From positions 248,001 through 312,000 of the forward strand of contig JAUIEJ010000006.1 of the NCBI GenBank assembly GCA_030428885.1: a DNA stretch of 64,000 nucleotides, read 5' to 3'. The position numbers were made by a program, and so were the translations under genes. The notes beneath the pieces were generated by a model. That model ran no database searches. It was not told where the DNA came from and saw only the letters and a program-made list of their open reading frames with translations. Position 1 is the first letter of the stretch. Each line of letters starts with the position of its first letter. This DNA comes from Gemmatimonadota bacterium. Lineage in GTDB: Bacteria; Gemmatimonadota; Gemmatimonadetes; Longimicrobiales; Gaopeijiaceae. Of this stretch, positions 57,245 through 64,000 are shown one piece after another.

Positions 57245-58225
57245 TCAGCGGTACAGCACCCGGTTGCACGCGGCCACCACCCGCTCGGCGGAGGGCTTGG
57301 CCAACTGCTCCAGGTTCTTGGCGTAGGGCATGGGCACGTCGGCCTGGGTCACCCGCACCACCGGGGCGTCGAGCCAGTCGAAGGCCTCTTCCTGGACCAG
57401 CGACACGATCTGGGCTCCCACGCCGGCGAACGACCATCCCTCCTCGAGGTAGACGGCCCGGTTGGTCTTCCGCACCGAGGCCAGGATCGTCTCCACGTCC
57501 AGGGGACGGATGGTGCGCAGGTCCACCACCTCGGCGCTCACGCCGTCCTTCTCGAGCTTGCGCGCGGCCTGGAGCGCCACGTGCACCGTCTTTCCGTGGG
57601 TGAGGATCGTGACGTCGTCCCCCTCCTGCTTCACGTCGGCCACGCCCAGGGGAATCACGAAGTCGTCGTCGTCGGGCACGTCGCCCTTCATGTTGTAGAG
57701 GAGCTCGCCCTCCATGAACGCCACGGGATCGGGATCCCGGATGGCCGCCTTGAGGAGCCCCTTGGCGTCGGCCGGAGTCGCCGGCGTCACCACCTTCACT
57801 CCGGGCGCGTGCACGTAGTACGTCTCGCACGCCTGGGAATGCTGGGCCGAGAGCTGGAGCGCGGCGCCGTTGGGGCCCCGGAACACGATGGGACAGGGAA
57901 TCTGGCCCCCCGACATGTACCGGATCTTGGCGGCGTGGTTGATGACCTGGTCCAGGGCCAGGATCGAGAAGTTGAAGGTCATGAACTCGATCACCGGCTT
58001 GAGCCCGGCCATGGCGGCGCCCACGCCCAGCCCGGCGAACCCCAATTCGGCGATGGGCGAGTCCACCACCCGCCGATCTCCGAAGGCGTCCAGCAGTCCC
58101 TTGGAGACCTTGTAGGCCCCGTCGTACTCCGCCACCTCCTCGCCCATGAGGAAGACGTCGGGGTCCCGCTCCATCTCTTCGCGGAGGGCCTGGTTCAGGG
58201 CCTCCCGATAGGTCATCTCGGCCAT
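57245..58225 (-). CDS. pdhB: Pyruvate dehydrogenase E1 component, beta subunit
   Basis: A 326-residue transketolase-like subunit: TYREALNQALREEMERDPDV, FLMGEEVAEYDGAYKVSKGL, VDSPIAELGFAGLGVGAAMA, and the C-terminal domain VVTPATPADAKGLLKAAIRD with TILTHGKTVHVALQAARKLE. The MGEEVAEYDGAYKV stretch is typical of the alpha2-beta2 E1. Its ATG shares one base with the pdhA stop (TGATG), so the two are tightly coupled, as expected for equal amounts of subunits. Confidence 0.95.
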   Translation of the reverse strand: MAEMTYREALNQALREEMERDPDVFLMGEEVAEYDGAYKVSKGLLDAFGDRRVVDSPIAELGFAGLGVGAAMAGLKPVIEFMTFNFSILALDQVINHAAKIRYMSGGQIPCPIVFRGPNGAALQLSAQHSQACETYYVHAPGVKVVTPATPADAKGLLKAAIRDPDPVAFMEGELLYNMKGDVPDDDDFVIPLGVADVKQEGDDVTILTHGKTVHVALQAARKLEKDGVSAEVVDLRTIRPLDVETILASVRKTNRAVYLEEGWSFAGVGAQIVSLVQEEAFDWLDAPVVRVTQADVPMPYAKNLEQLAKPSAERVVAACNRVLYR

Positions 58226-59304
58226 CAGACGGATCCCTCCGGGCGCTCGCGCCCGTCGAAGAACATCCGGCCGTCGCCCAGTTCGGCGTAGACGTCGGCG
58301 TAGAGCTCGGAGGGGTCGGGGAATGGCGACTCGTCGGCGAAGTCGAAGGCCTCCTGGGCCGTGGTGCGCGCCTCCGAATCCATGGCTTCCAGCGACTCCT
58401 GGTCGAGATGCCCCCCCTCCAGCAGCACGTCCCGGAGCGTGGCGATGGGATCGGCGTTCTTCACCTTGCCCTCGACCTCCTCCTTGCTGCGGTAGGTCCC
58501 CGAGACGGGGTCCGACATGGAGTGCCCCTTGAAGCGGTAGGTGCGGAGATCCACGAACCGGGGCCCGCCCCCGCCCCGCACGCCGGCGGCGAGGTCGCGG
58601 AAGGCGACGAAGGTCTCCAGCACGTCCTGGCCGTCGACGATGGAGGTGGGGATTCCGTACGAGCAGGCCTTCTCGTGGATCTCGGTCCGGGACACCCGGG
58701 AGAAGGCGGTACCCATGCCGTACTCGTTGTTCTCCACCACGTAGATCACCGGGAGATTCCAGACGGCGCTCATGTTGAGGGCCTCGTGAAACGCGCCCTG
58801 GTTCACGGCGGCGTCTCCCATGAAGCAGACCACCACGTGGTCTTCGTCGCGGTACCGGATCTTCCATCCCATGCCCGACGCCAGGGGCACCTGGGCGCCG
58901 ACGATGCCGTGCCCTCCCATGAAGCGACGCTCGTAGTCGAAGAGGTGCATGGAGCCCCCCTTCCCCTTGGAGCACCCGGTGGCCCGGCCGAACAACTCGG
59001 CCATGACCGCCCCGGCGTCGATGCCCTTGGCCAGCGCCTGGGTGTGCTCCCGATAGGCGCTGATGACGTAGTCGCCTTCGTCCAGGGCCAGAATCGACCC
59101 GGCGGCCGCCGCCTCCTGACCGATGTGGAGGTGGCAGAACCCGCCGATCTTGCCGATGGCGTACGCCTCTTCGGCCTTCTCCTCGAAGCGCCGGTACAGG
59201 AGCATCTCCCGCATGAGGCGCAGCGCGGTATCGGGATCGACGCCGCGGAGTCCTCCCGCGCCGTCGGTCCGGGTCTCGTCGTCGACTGTCTTGGTCTCGG
59301 CCAT
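58225..59304 (-). CDS. pdhA: Pyruvate dehydrogenase E1 component, alpha subunit
   Basis: A 359-residue ThDP-binding subunit. It has MLLYRRFEEKAEEAYAIGKI, HIGQEAAAAGSILALDEGDY, the phosphorylation-loop-like CSKGKGGSMHLFDYERRFMG and the cofactor motif GDAAVNQGAFHEALNMSAVW...ENN (GDA instead of the usual GDG). It decarboxylates pyruvate and passes the hydroxyethyl group to the E2 lipoyl arm. It starts 8 bases after the lipA stop, so lipoate synthesis and the enzyme needing it are made together. Confidence 0.95.
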   Translation of the reverse strand: MAETKTVDDETRTDGAGGLRGVDPDTALRLMREMLLYRRFEEKAEEAYAIGKIGGFCHLHIGQEAAAAGSILALDEGDYVISAYREHTQALAKGIDAGAVMAELFGRATGCSKGKGGSMHLFDYERRFMGGHGIVGAQVPLASGMGWKIRYRDEDHVVVCFMGDAAVNQGAFHEALNMSAVWNLPVIYVVENNEYGMGTAFSRVSRTEIHEKACSYGIPTSIVDGQDVLETFVAFRDLAAGVRGGGGPRFVDLRTYRFKGHSMSDPVSGTYRSKEEVEGKVKNADPIATLRDVLLEGGHLDQESLEAMDSEARTTAQEAFDFADESPFPDPSELYADVYAELGDGRMFFDGRERPEGSV

Positions 59305-59312
59305 GGAGGATC

Positions 59313-60434
59313 TCAGGAGGGGGCCGTGCCGTGCCGACCCACCTCGATCTGGACGAGATCGGGACGACGCTGGTTCAGTTCGGGGCGAAGCTCCGCGGGG
59401 GCCGGAATGTCGGCCTCCAACACGTCGGTGATGCGGCCGGGTCCACCCGCCTCGACCTCCCGGGCCTGCTCCTTGGCGTGGTAGCTGGAGCGGACCAGGG
59501 GACCGGACTCGACGTGGCGGAAGCCGTATTCCTCTTCACCGATGCGCTTCCACTCGGCGAATTCGTCGGGCGTGACCCATCGGGCCACGGGAATGTGCTG
59601 GGGAGACGGGCGCAGGTACTGGCCCAGGGTGAGGATGTCCACCGCGGCCTCCCGCAGGTCGATCATGGCCTGGCGAATCTCGTGGGGCTCCTCACCCATG
59701 CCCAGGATCAGGCCCGTCTTGGTGAGGATCTCGGGCGCGATCTTCTTCGAGGCGCCCAGGAACGAGATGGAGCGCCAGTACCGGCCGCCGGGCCGCACGT
59801 CGGGATGCAGCCGCTCCACCGTCTCGAGGTTGTGGCCCAGGATCGCCGGGCGGGCCTCGAGAACGGTGGCCAGAGCCGCCTCGTCGCCCTTGAAGTCGGG
59901 GATCAGGACCTCCACGGAGCATGCCGGGAGCCGGTCCATGATCTGCCGGATCGTGTCGGCGTAGATCGACGCGCCGCCGTCATCGAGTTCGTCGCGATTC
60001 ACGCTGGTGATGACGACGTGCTCGAGCTCCATGGCTGCGCAGGTGTCGGCCACCCGGCGCGGCTCGTCCAGGTCGAGTTCGGTGGGCATGCCGTGAGCCA
60101 CACCGCAGTACTTGCACGCCCGGGTGCAGACGTCGCCCAGGATCATGAAGGTGGCGGTGCCCGCCTCCCAGCACTCGCCGATGTTGGGGCACCCGGCCTC
60201 TTCGCAGACGGTGTGGAGCGACTCGCTCCGCATCATCTTCTGAAGGCGCATGTAGTTGGCACCGCCGGGCGAGCGCACCTTCAACCACTCGGGCTTCCGG
60301 GCCCGGAGGGGAATGGTGTCCAGACCCTCGTGCGCACGAATGCGCGAGGTGCCCTTGGGCTTCACCAGCCCGGTGTCCTTTCCTTCGGGTGCGTATCCGC
60401 GGGGGGACACGGTCCCGGTCGCTGCGTCACTCAC
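59313..60434 (-). CDS. lipA: Lipoyl synthase
   Basis: A 373-residue radical-SAM enzyme. The auxiliary cluster Cys are in CEEAGCPNIGEC and the SAM-binding cluster is CTRACKYC; a SSYHAKEQ segment near the C-terminus holds the conserved Ser cluster ligand (RSSYHA). It inserts two sulfurs into octanoyl-protein to make lipoate. The length is longer than the E. coli enzyme because of an N-terminal tail. The GTG at 60434 follows a clean GGAGGA ribosome-binding site. It leads the pdh operon; a promoter is at 60599-60628. Confidence 0.96.
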   Translation of the reverse strand: MSDAATGTVSPRGYAPEGKDTGLVKPKGTSRIRAHEGLDTIPLRARKPEWLKVRSPGGANYMRLQKMMRSESLHTVCEEAGCPNIGECWEAGTATFMILGDVCTRACKYCGVAHGMPTELDLDEPRRVADTCAAMELEHVVITSVNRDELDDGGASIYADTIRQIMDRLPACSVEVLIPDFKGDEAALATVLEARPAILGHNLETVERLHPDVRPGGRYWRSISFLGASKKIAPEILTKTGLILGMGEEPHEIRQAMIDLREAAVDILTLGQYLRPSPQHIPVARWVTPDEFAEWKRIGEEEYGFRHVESGPLVRSSYHAKEQAREVEAGGPGRITDVLEADIPAPAELRPELNQRRPDLVQIEVGRHGTAPS

Positions 60435-60527
60435 GGTGATCCTCCTCCGGCCCGGAGAGGGCCCGGCCGGTGTGGAGGCGCCGGCAGCCAAGGGCGGTCG
60501 GCGACCCGTTGTCGTCGTGGAGTCGGA

Positions 60528-60552
60528 GAAACGACCGTCGTGCAGTCGTTTC
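60528..60552 (-). promoter_or_regulatory. Operator-like inverted repeat in the lipA leader
   Basis: GAAACGAC and GTCGTTTC, perfect 8-bp arms separated by 9 bases, lie between the promoter and lipA. This spacing suits a dimeric regulator such as a redox or pyruvate sensor, or it may form a leader hairpin. Evidence is symmetry and position only. Confidence 0.45.
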
Positions 60553-60598
60553 GGGATCCGGTCGAGATGGGTGGGACTCCATCCTGCCGGAGCCTGAA

Positions 60599-60628
60599 AT
60601 CATAGCCGGAGGCGGAGGGGCGGTACAA
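60599..60628 (-). promoter_or_regulatory. Sigma-70-type promoter of lipA-pdhA-pdhB-pdhC
   Basis: On the minus strand TTGTAC (-35) and TATGAT (-10) are separated by 18 bases, about 165 bases upstream of the lipA start codon. Both hexamers match the consensus in 4-5 of 6 positions, unusual in sequence this rich in G+C. It is the best promoter candidate in the window. Confidence 0.55.
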
Positions 60629-60643
60629 GACGGCCCCGGTTCG

Positions 60644-61792
60644 TCAGAGACCGACCCCCAGGCCCCGCACGGCCCATCCCAGGGCGAACCCCAGGTAGTT
60701 GCCCACGGCGTACCCCATGAGCCCCACGAGGATTCCGGGGAGGATCAGCCCTCGCCACTGCCGCGAAACGGCCACGGCCAGCGCGCTGCTGGGACCCCCC
60801 ACCGCCGCCTGGGAGGCCACGCTCAGCGTGCCGAGATCCAGGCGCGCCCACCGACCCACCCCGTAGACGACGGCGCCGTGGACGGCCACCACCACCAGGG
60901 TGTAGAAGAAGACCTCCACGCCCACGGCCACGATTTCGGCCACCCGGGAGTGGATGCCGATGACCACGAAGAAGAGGTGGAGGGCCACGTTGCCGAGCTG
61001 GAGCGCACCCCGGGGAGTGCGGAAGGGCGCGGTCTGCCCCACGGCGAGGGCGAGGGTGGTGAGCCAGAGCACCGCGGGGATCGCCGGGACGGCCCGCCCC
61101 AGGGCGTCGGCCGCCAGGAGCAGGACGAGACCGGTGGCCGCCAGGAGGGCCAGGTCCAGGGTGGACACGGGGAGGCGGGCGAAGAAGGGGTGGTCCTGAC
61201 CGGCGTCGTCTTCGTCGTCGGCGCCGGCCACGAAGGACTCGGGCACCTCCGGGTAGTATCGCTTCAGCCACACGGGGAGCATGAGGGTGGCGCCGAGCCA
61301 CAACCCGGTGGTGAGGTTGTCGGCGGCCGTGGCCCCGGCGAAGAGGGTGTCGGGAAGCTCGAGGCCCCGGCCCACGGCCACGAAGTTGACCGATCCCCCC
61401 GAGTAGGTGCCGGTGAGGGTTCCGGCGAGCTTCCAGGTCTCCCCGCCGAAGGCCCCGGAGAAGAGGAAGGCGCCGGCGAAGGCGCCCAGGGCCGTGCCGG
61501 CGCACGCGAGGGCGAAAGCGGCCAGTACCCGGGGTCCGGCGCGACGGACGTCGGCCAGATTCACGGCCAGGAGCAGCCAGGCGATGGCCAGCGACGTCAC
61601 GGGGCCGCCGATGCCGTCGTAGACGGGCGACGACTCCGGGACCAGGCCCGCGTTGGAGAGGACGGCCCCGAAGACGATGCACAGCAGGGAGGCCCCCACC
61701 TTCGACAGGGCAGGGACCCGGTGGTCCAGGATGAACGCAAGGGCGGCGACGGCGGCCACGACGGCCGCCACGGCCAGCGGCGTTTCGATCAC
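60644..61792 (-). CDS. DUF819 family membrane protein
   Basis: A 382-residue polytopic protein with about ten hydrophobic helices. Its patterns fit DUF819 (YjcL-like): LSKVGASLLCIVFGAVLSNA, TSLAIAWLLLAVNLADVRRA, LTGTYSGGSVNFVAVGRGLE, LFAGATAADNLTTGLWLGAT and a late SVASQAAVGGPSSALAVAVS. The two Gly-rich halves (TYSGGS and VGGPS) recall inverted-repeat transporters, but no substrate is known. GTG at 61792 overlaps the LOG gene stop as GTGA. The 209 bases downstream hold the lipA promoter. Confidence 0.88.
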   Translation of the reverse strand: MIETPLAVAAVVAAVAALAFILDHRVPALSKVGASLLCIVFGAVLSNAGLVPESSPVYDGIGGPVTSLAIAWLLLAVNLADVRRAGPRVLAAFALACAGTALGAFAGAFLFSGAFGGETWKLAGTLTGTYSGGSVNFVAVGRGLELPDTLFAGATAADNLTTGLWLGATLMLPVWLKRYYPEVPESFVAGADDEDDAGQDHPFFARLPVSTLDLALLAATGLVLLLAADALGRAVPAIPAVLWLTTLALAVGQTAPFRTPRGALQLGNVALHLFFVVIGIHSRVAEIVAVGVEVFFYTLVVVAVHGAVVYGVGRWARLDLGTLSVASQAAVGGPSSALAVAVSRQWRGLILPGILVGLMGYAVGNYLGFALGWAVRGLGVGL

Positions 61793-62619
61793 ACCGAAGC
61801 CCGGTCGTCGTCCCGGTCCAGCGACGCCCGCGCCACCGACGGGCGGTGCCCGTTCTGCGCCTCGTATCGGTGGAGGACGTGCTCCACGACCTCCTGGGGG
61901 TCGTCGGTGAGGTACAGGAGCTCCAGATCGCCGGTGGAGACCTTGCCCTCGGCCATCATGCGGGTCTTGATCCACTCCACCATGCCGCCCCAGTAGTCCC
62001 GCCCCACCAGGACCACGGGGAAGTTCCGCACCTTTCCCGTCTGGATGAGGGTCAGGGCCTCGAAGAGCTCGTCCATGGTGCCGAACCCGCCGGGGAAGAT
62101 GACGAAGGCATCGGCGTACTTCACGAACATGGTCTTCCGGACGAAGAAGTACCGGAAGTCCACGGAGTGGTCCACGAAGGGGTTGGTACCCTGCTCGAAG
62201 GGCAGTTCGATGTTGCAGCCGATGGAGGCCACCCCGGCCTCCCGGGCGCCCCGATTGGCGGCCTCCATCATGCCGGGGCCGCCGCCCGTGATGATGCCGA
62301 AGCCCGCCTCCCCCAGGAGTCGGGCGGTGTCGACGCACTTCTGGTACATGACGTCCCGGGGTCGCACCCGGGCCGAGCCGAACACCGACACGCAGGGTCC
62401 CTGGCCCGTCATGGCTTCGAAGCCTTCCACGAACTCGCCCATGATCCGGAAGATCCGCCACGAATCCAGCGCCAGGGCGAACTTCGGCGACCGGGAGAGC
62501 TCTTCGACGGTGGTCTGGAGAAACCGCTCGTCTTCCGTCTCCCGGGAGGGCGGCGGCGGCGGCACCACCTCCTGCTCACCGGGAATGGCCGCGCCTTCGT
62601 CGAAGGGCAGGTCGCTCAC
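61789..62619 (-). CDS. LOG family (TIGR00730-type) nucleoside-phosphate-binding protein
   Basis: A 276-residue Rossmann-like protein. Core motifs: CVSVFGSARVRP, GFGIITGGGPGMMEAANRGA, and the family signature FVIFPGGFGTMDELFEALTL (PGGxGTxxE). LOG proteins release cytokinin-type bases from nucleotides; many bacterial members act as nucleotide 5'-monophosphate phosphoribohydrolases, and some are hypothetical. The acidic N-terminal 50 residues and Asp/Arg-rich C-terminus are extra to the core. Both ends share 4-base GTGA overlaps with neighbours, so it is in the middle of a three-gene operon. Confidence 0.93.
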   Translation of the reverse strand: MSDLPFDEGAAIPGEQEVVPPPPPSRETEDERFLQTTVEELSRSPKFALALDSWRIFRIMGEFVEGFEAMTGQGPCVSVFGSARVRPRDVMYQKCVDTARLLGEAGFGIITGGGPGMMEAANRGAREAGVASIGCNIELPFEQGTNPFVDHSVDFRYFFVRKTMFVKYADAFVIFPGGFGTMDELFEALTLIQTGKVRNFPVVLVGRDYWGGMVEWIKTRMMAEGKVSTGDLELLYLTDDPQEVVEHVLHRYEAQNGHRPSVARASLDRDDDRASV

Positions 62620-63425
62620 GCGTCGCCCCCGGTGAATGCGGTGGCGTCGGCGCGCACTGTGCCCATCATTTCGGTGTGGGCCTCGTAGTCGAGGTTCCCC
62701 GACGCCATCTCGGCATCGAAGACATCCAGCAGGTGCTCGTAGTACCCTCGCGCGGCCTCCGCATCTCCGGCTTCCGCAACCGCCTGGCCCGCAGCGTAGA
62801 GGAGCAGCAGGTGGTCCGGCCCCGTCGCGAGACCTTCCTCCGCCGTGGCGATCGCCCCCGTCAGATCCCCCGCGGTCCGTTGCAGCGTCGACTTGTGGAA
62901 GAGGCCGTCCAGATCGAGGGGGGCGGCCCGGTCGTACGCCTGGATCGCCATGGGGACGAACTGGGCCGCCTGGACCGAATCTCCGGCGGCCGATGCACGC
63001 ATCACGCGGTCGAAGAGGGCATCCGCTGCTTGCCGCGGCGTCATGGAGTTGAGGTCGACGGCCGCCGCTCCCGTGGCCGGTGCCTGGGTGGGCACGGGAG
63101 CCACCTGGTCGGGGCGCAGGATCGGCCAGGCCACCACCAGGATCAGGAGGATCAGCAGGCCCCCGGCGAACCACCACGCCACGTTGGGATCGCCGGAGCC
63201 GCCCCCCACCTCGGCCCCGGCGGCCGCGCCGGCTCCCGCCGATTTCCGGGAAGCGCCACCGCCTCCCCCGGACCCCGCACCGCACTGGGTGCAGAATCGC
63301 GCACCGGCCTGGAGGGATGCACCACACTGGGTGCAGTGACGGGCCTTCAGAGGAGTCCCACAGTTGCCGCAGAAGTTGCCGCTGGCAGCGCTGCCGCACT
63401 TGGGACAGGTCTTGGACGGTGTCAT
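62616..63425 (-). CDS. Double zinc-ribbon membrane protein with TPR-like C-terminus
   Basis: A 269-residue protein. Two zinc ribbons are at the N-terminus: CPKCGSAASGNFCGNC (residues about 7-23) and CTQCGASLQAGARFCTQC (about 31-48). A Gly/Ala-rich linker and one membrane helix (WWFAGGLLILLILVVAWPIL) follow, then an extracytoplasmic helical region with TPR-like repeats (QAAQFVPMAIQAYDRAAPLD, GDLTGAIATAEEGLATGPD and GDAEAARGYYEHLLDVFDAE). Function unknown. It resembles the ribbon-plus-helix protein at 30951 in layout. It precedes the LOG gene by a GTGA overlap and follows the M14-like gene by 34 bases. Confidence 0.8.
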   Translation of the reverse strand: MTPSKTCPKCGSAASGNFCGNCGTPLKARHCTQCGASLQAGARFCTQCGAGSGGGGGASRKSAGAGAAAGAEVGGGSGDPNVAWWFAGGLLILLILVVAWPILRPDQVAPVPTQAPATGAAAVDLNSMTPRQAADALFDRVMRASAAGDSVQAAQFVPMAIQAYDRAAPLDLDGLFHKSTLQRTAGDLTGAIATAEEGLATGPDHLLLLYAAGQAVAEAGDAEAARGYYEHLLDVFDAEMASGNLDYEAHTEMMGTVRADATAFTGGDA

Positions 63426-63459
63426 GGAATCAGGGTTCTTCCGGACAAAGATGAGGAGG

Positions 63460-64000
63460 TCACTGGAACACGCGCTCGGGAGATCCCACCAGGGCCCGGA
63501 ACAGGATGGGCCACGTGGCCATGGACTGCCCCCGATAGTTGGGCTGGAATCCGAAGAGGGTCACCGAGCCCTGGCCCACCCGGGCCTCCACGATGGCCGG
63601 CTTTCCGGCCACGTGTTCGGGCCCCAGCACCCATCCCGACATCAGGGGCTGATCGGCGAACCGGGCCAGAACGCGGACCGTGGGATCGGTGACGTCGAAG
63701 GCCCGACTGCTGCGCCAGAACCACGAGGCCACCTCGGGCTCCAGGCCCTGGGCGAAGGGATCGTCTTCGAGCTCCAGCGACAGGAGCGACCCCGGAATGT
63801 AGAAGTCCTGCGGCGGGAGTCGATCCACGGCGTTGTCCACGCCCAGGTCGAAGAGATCGACGGCCAGCTCGGTGGCCTCCTCGATGGCCACGAGGCGTCC
63901 CCCGTTCCGCACGAAGTCCCGGAGCGCACGCTGGCCGTCCTCGCCGATCCCCCCGGTGTACTCGTCGGGAAGGACGCCCTCCGAGAAACCCTCGACGATG
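63460..64000 (-). CDS. C-terminal part of a probable M14-peptidase-family protein (partial)
   Basis: The last 180 residues of a larger protein whose beginning lies beyond the right edge. The fragment has a class-I-glutamine-amidotransferase-like (ThuA/DUF4350-like) character: LPDEYTGGIGEDGQRALRDF, VRNGGRLVAIEEATELAVDL, and GQGSVTLFGFQPNYRGQSMA. This tail is common after zinc-carboxypeptidase (M14) domains in Gemmatimonadota and Bacteroidota, which is why I suggest that family; no catalytic residues are visible in the window. It is upstream of the zinc-ribbon gene on the same strand. Confidence 0.6.
   Translation of the reverse strand, partial: IVEGFSEGVLPDEYTGGIGEDGQRALRDFVRNGGRLVAIEEATELAVDLFDLGVDNAVDRLPPQDFYIPGSLLSLELEDDPFAQGLEPEVASWFWRSSRAFDVTDPTVRVLARFADQPLMSGWVLGPEHVAGKPAIVEARVGQGSVTLFGFQPNYRGQSMATWPILFRALVGSPERVFQ

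Noticed and set aside
1-64000. tRNA or rRNA genes, prophage, toxin-antitoxin or defence island
   Set aside because: Gaps are short and show no cloverleaf or rRNA sequence, and no integrase, nuclease, helicase or phage structural gene was recognised.

Overview
This is a very high-G+C, densely coded bacterial window with about 54 protein genes, no RNA genes and no phage or insertion-sequence genes. Gene content points to Gemmatimonadota or a close relative: a DUF5916 outer-membrane protein, a TolB-propeller/amidohydrolase fusion, a caa3 oxidase operon, an N-acyl-D-amino-acid deacylase and a membrane-anchored zinc-ribbon protein. That assignment is inference, because no ribosomal or phylogenetic marker lies in the window. 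GTG starts are frequent and neighbouring genes often share a 4-base GTGA or ATGA overlap, so most clusters look like tight operons.

Layout. Positions 1-8.8 kb hold a quinone-oxidoreductase fragment, a GyrI-like protein, a sodium:solute symporter, a LytS/LytTR two-component pair, an exported protein, a nucleotidyltransferase with a TPR membrane protein, and an internally duplicated membrane protein. Positions 8.8-13.1 kb hold a Trm112-like gene followed by ctaC-ctaD-ctaE-ctaF, a caa3-type cytochrome oxidase, closed by a strong hairpin. Positions 13.2-27.5 kb hold DUF192, a class V aminotransferase, a D-aminoacylase, a Yip1/TAXI-TRAP/DUF5916 operon, a large amidohydrolase and a lipoprotein. Positions 27.6-32.0 kb hold a phosphopentomutase-like metalloenzyme, a type II/IV secretion ATPase with zinc-ribbon tail, and a zinc-ribbon membrane protein.

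Positions 32.2-40.3 kb form one long plus-strand operon: NtrY/NtrX-type sensor and sigma-54 activator, an Omp85-like barrel, DUF4390, then an M20 amidohydrolase, a GNAT acyltransferase and an OSBS/N-acylamino-acid racemase. The last three match the known logic for converting D- to L-amino acids through N-succinyl intermediates. Positions 40.3-47.2 kb hold the minus-strand glycolate-oxidase-type genes (glcF and a glcD-glcE fusion), a metallo-beta-lactamase-fold hydrolase, a GAF/fRMsr-like protein, an M42 peptidase and FxsA. IspH follows on the plus strand.

The most unusual feature is the 398-bp non-coding element at 48549-48946 between ispH and a MarR gene. It has near-perfect 22-bp terminal inverted repeats, a flanking GATG direct repeat, a G-quadruplex motif near its middle, and two inverted 118-bp units. 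The units share their ends and loop but have different stem sequences that each remain self-complementary. It looks like a mobile or strongly structured palindromic element.

Positions 49-64 kb hold lpdA with marR, a LemA/DUF2207/NFACT-R/membrane-protein operon, an ectonucleotidase-like phosphodiesterase, and the pyruvate dehydrogenase operon lipA-pdhA-pdhB-pdhC with a recognisable promoter. DUF819, LOG-family and zinc-ribbon/TPR genes follow, and the window ends in the 3' part of a probable M14-peptidase-family gene.
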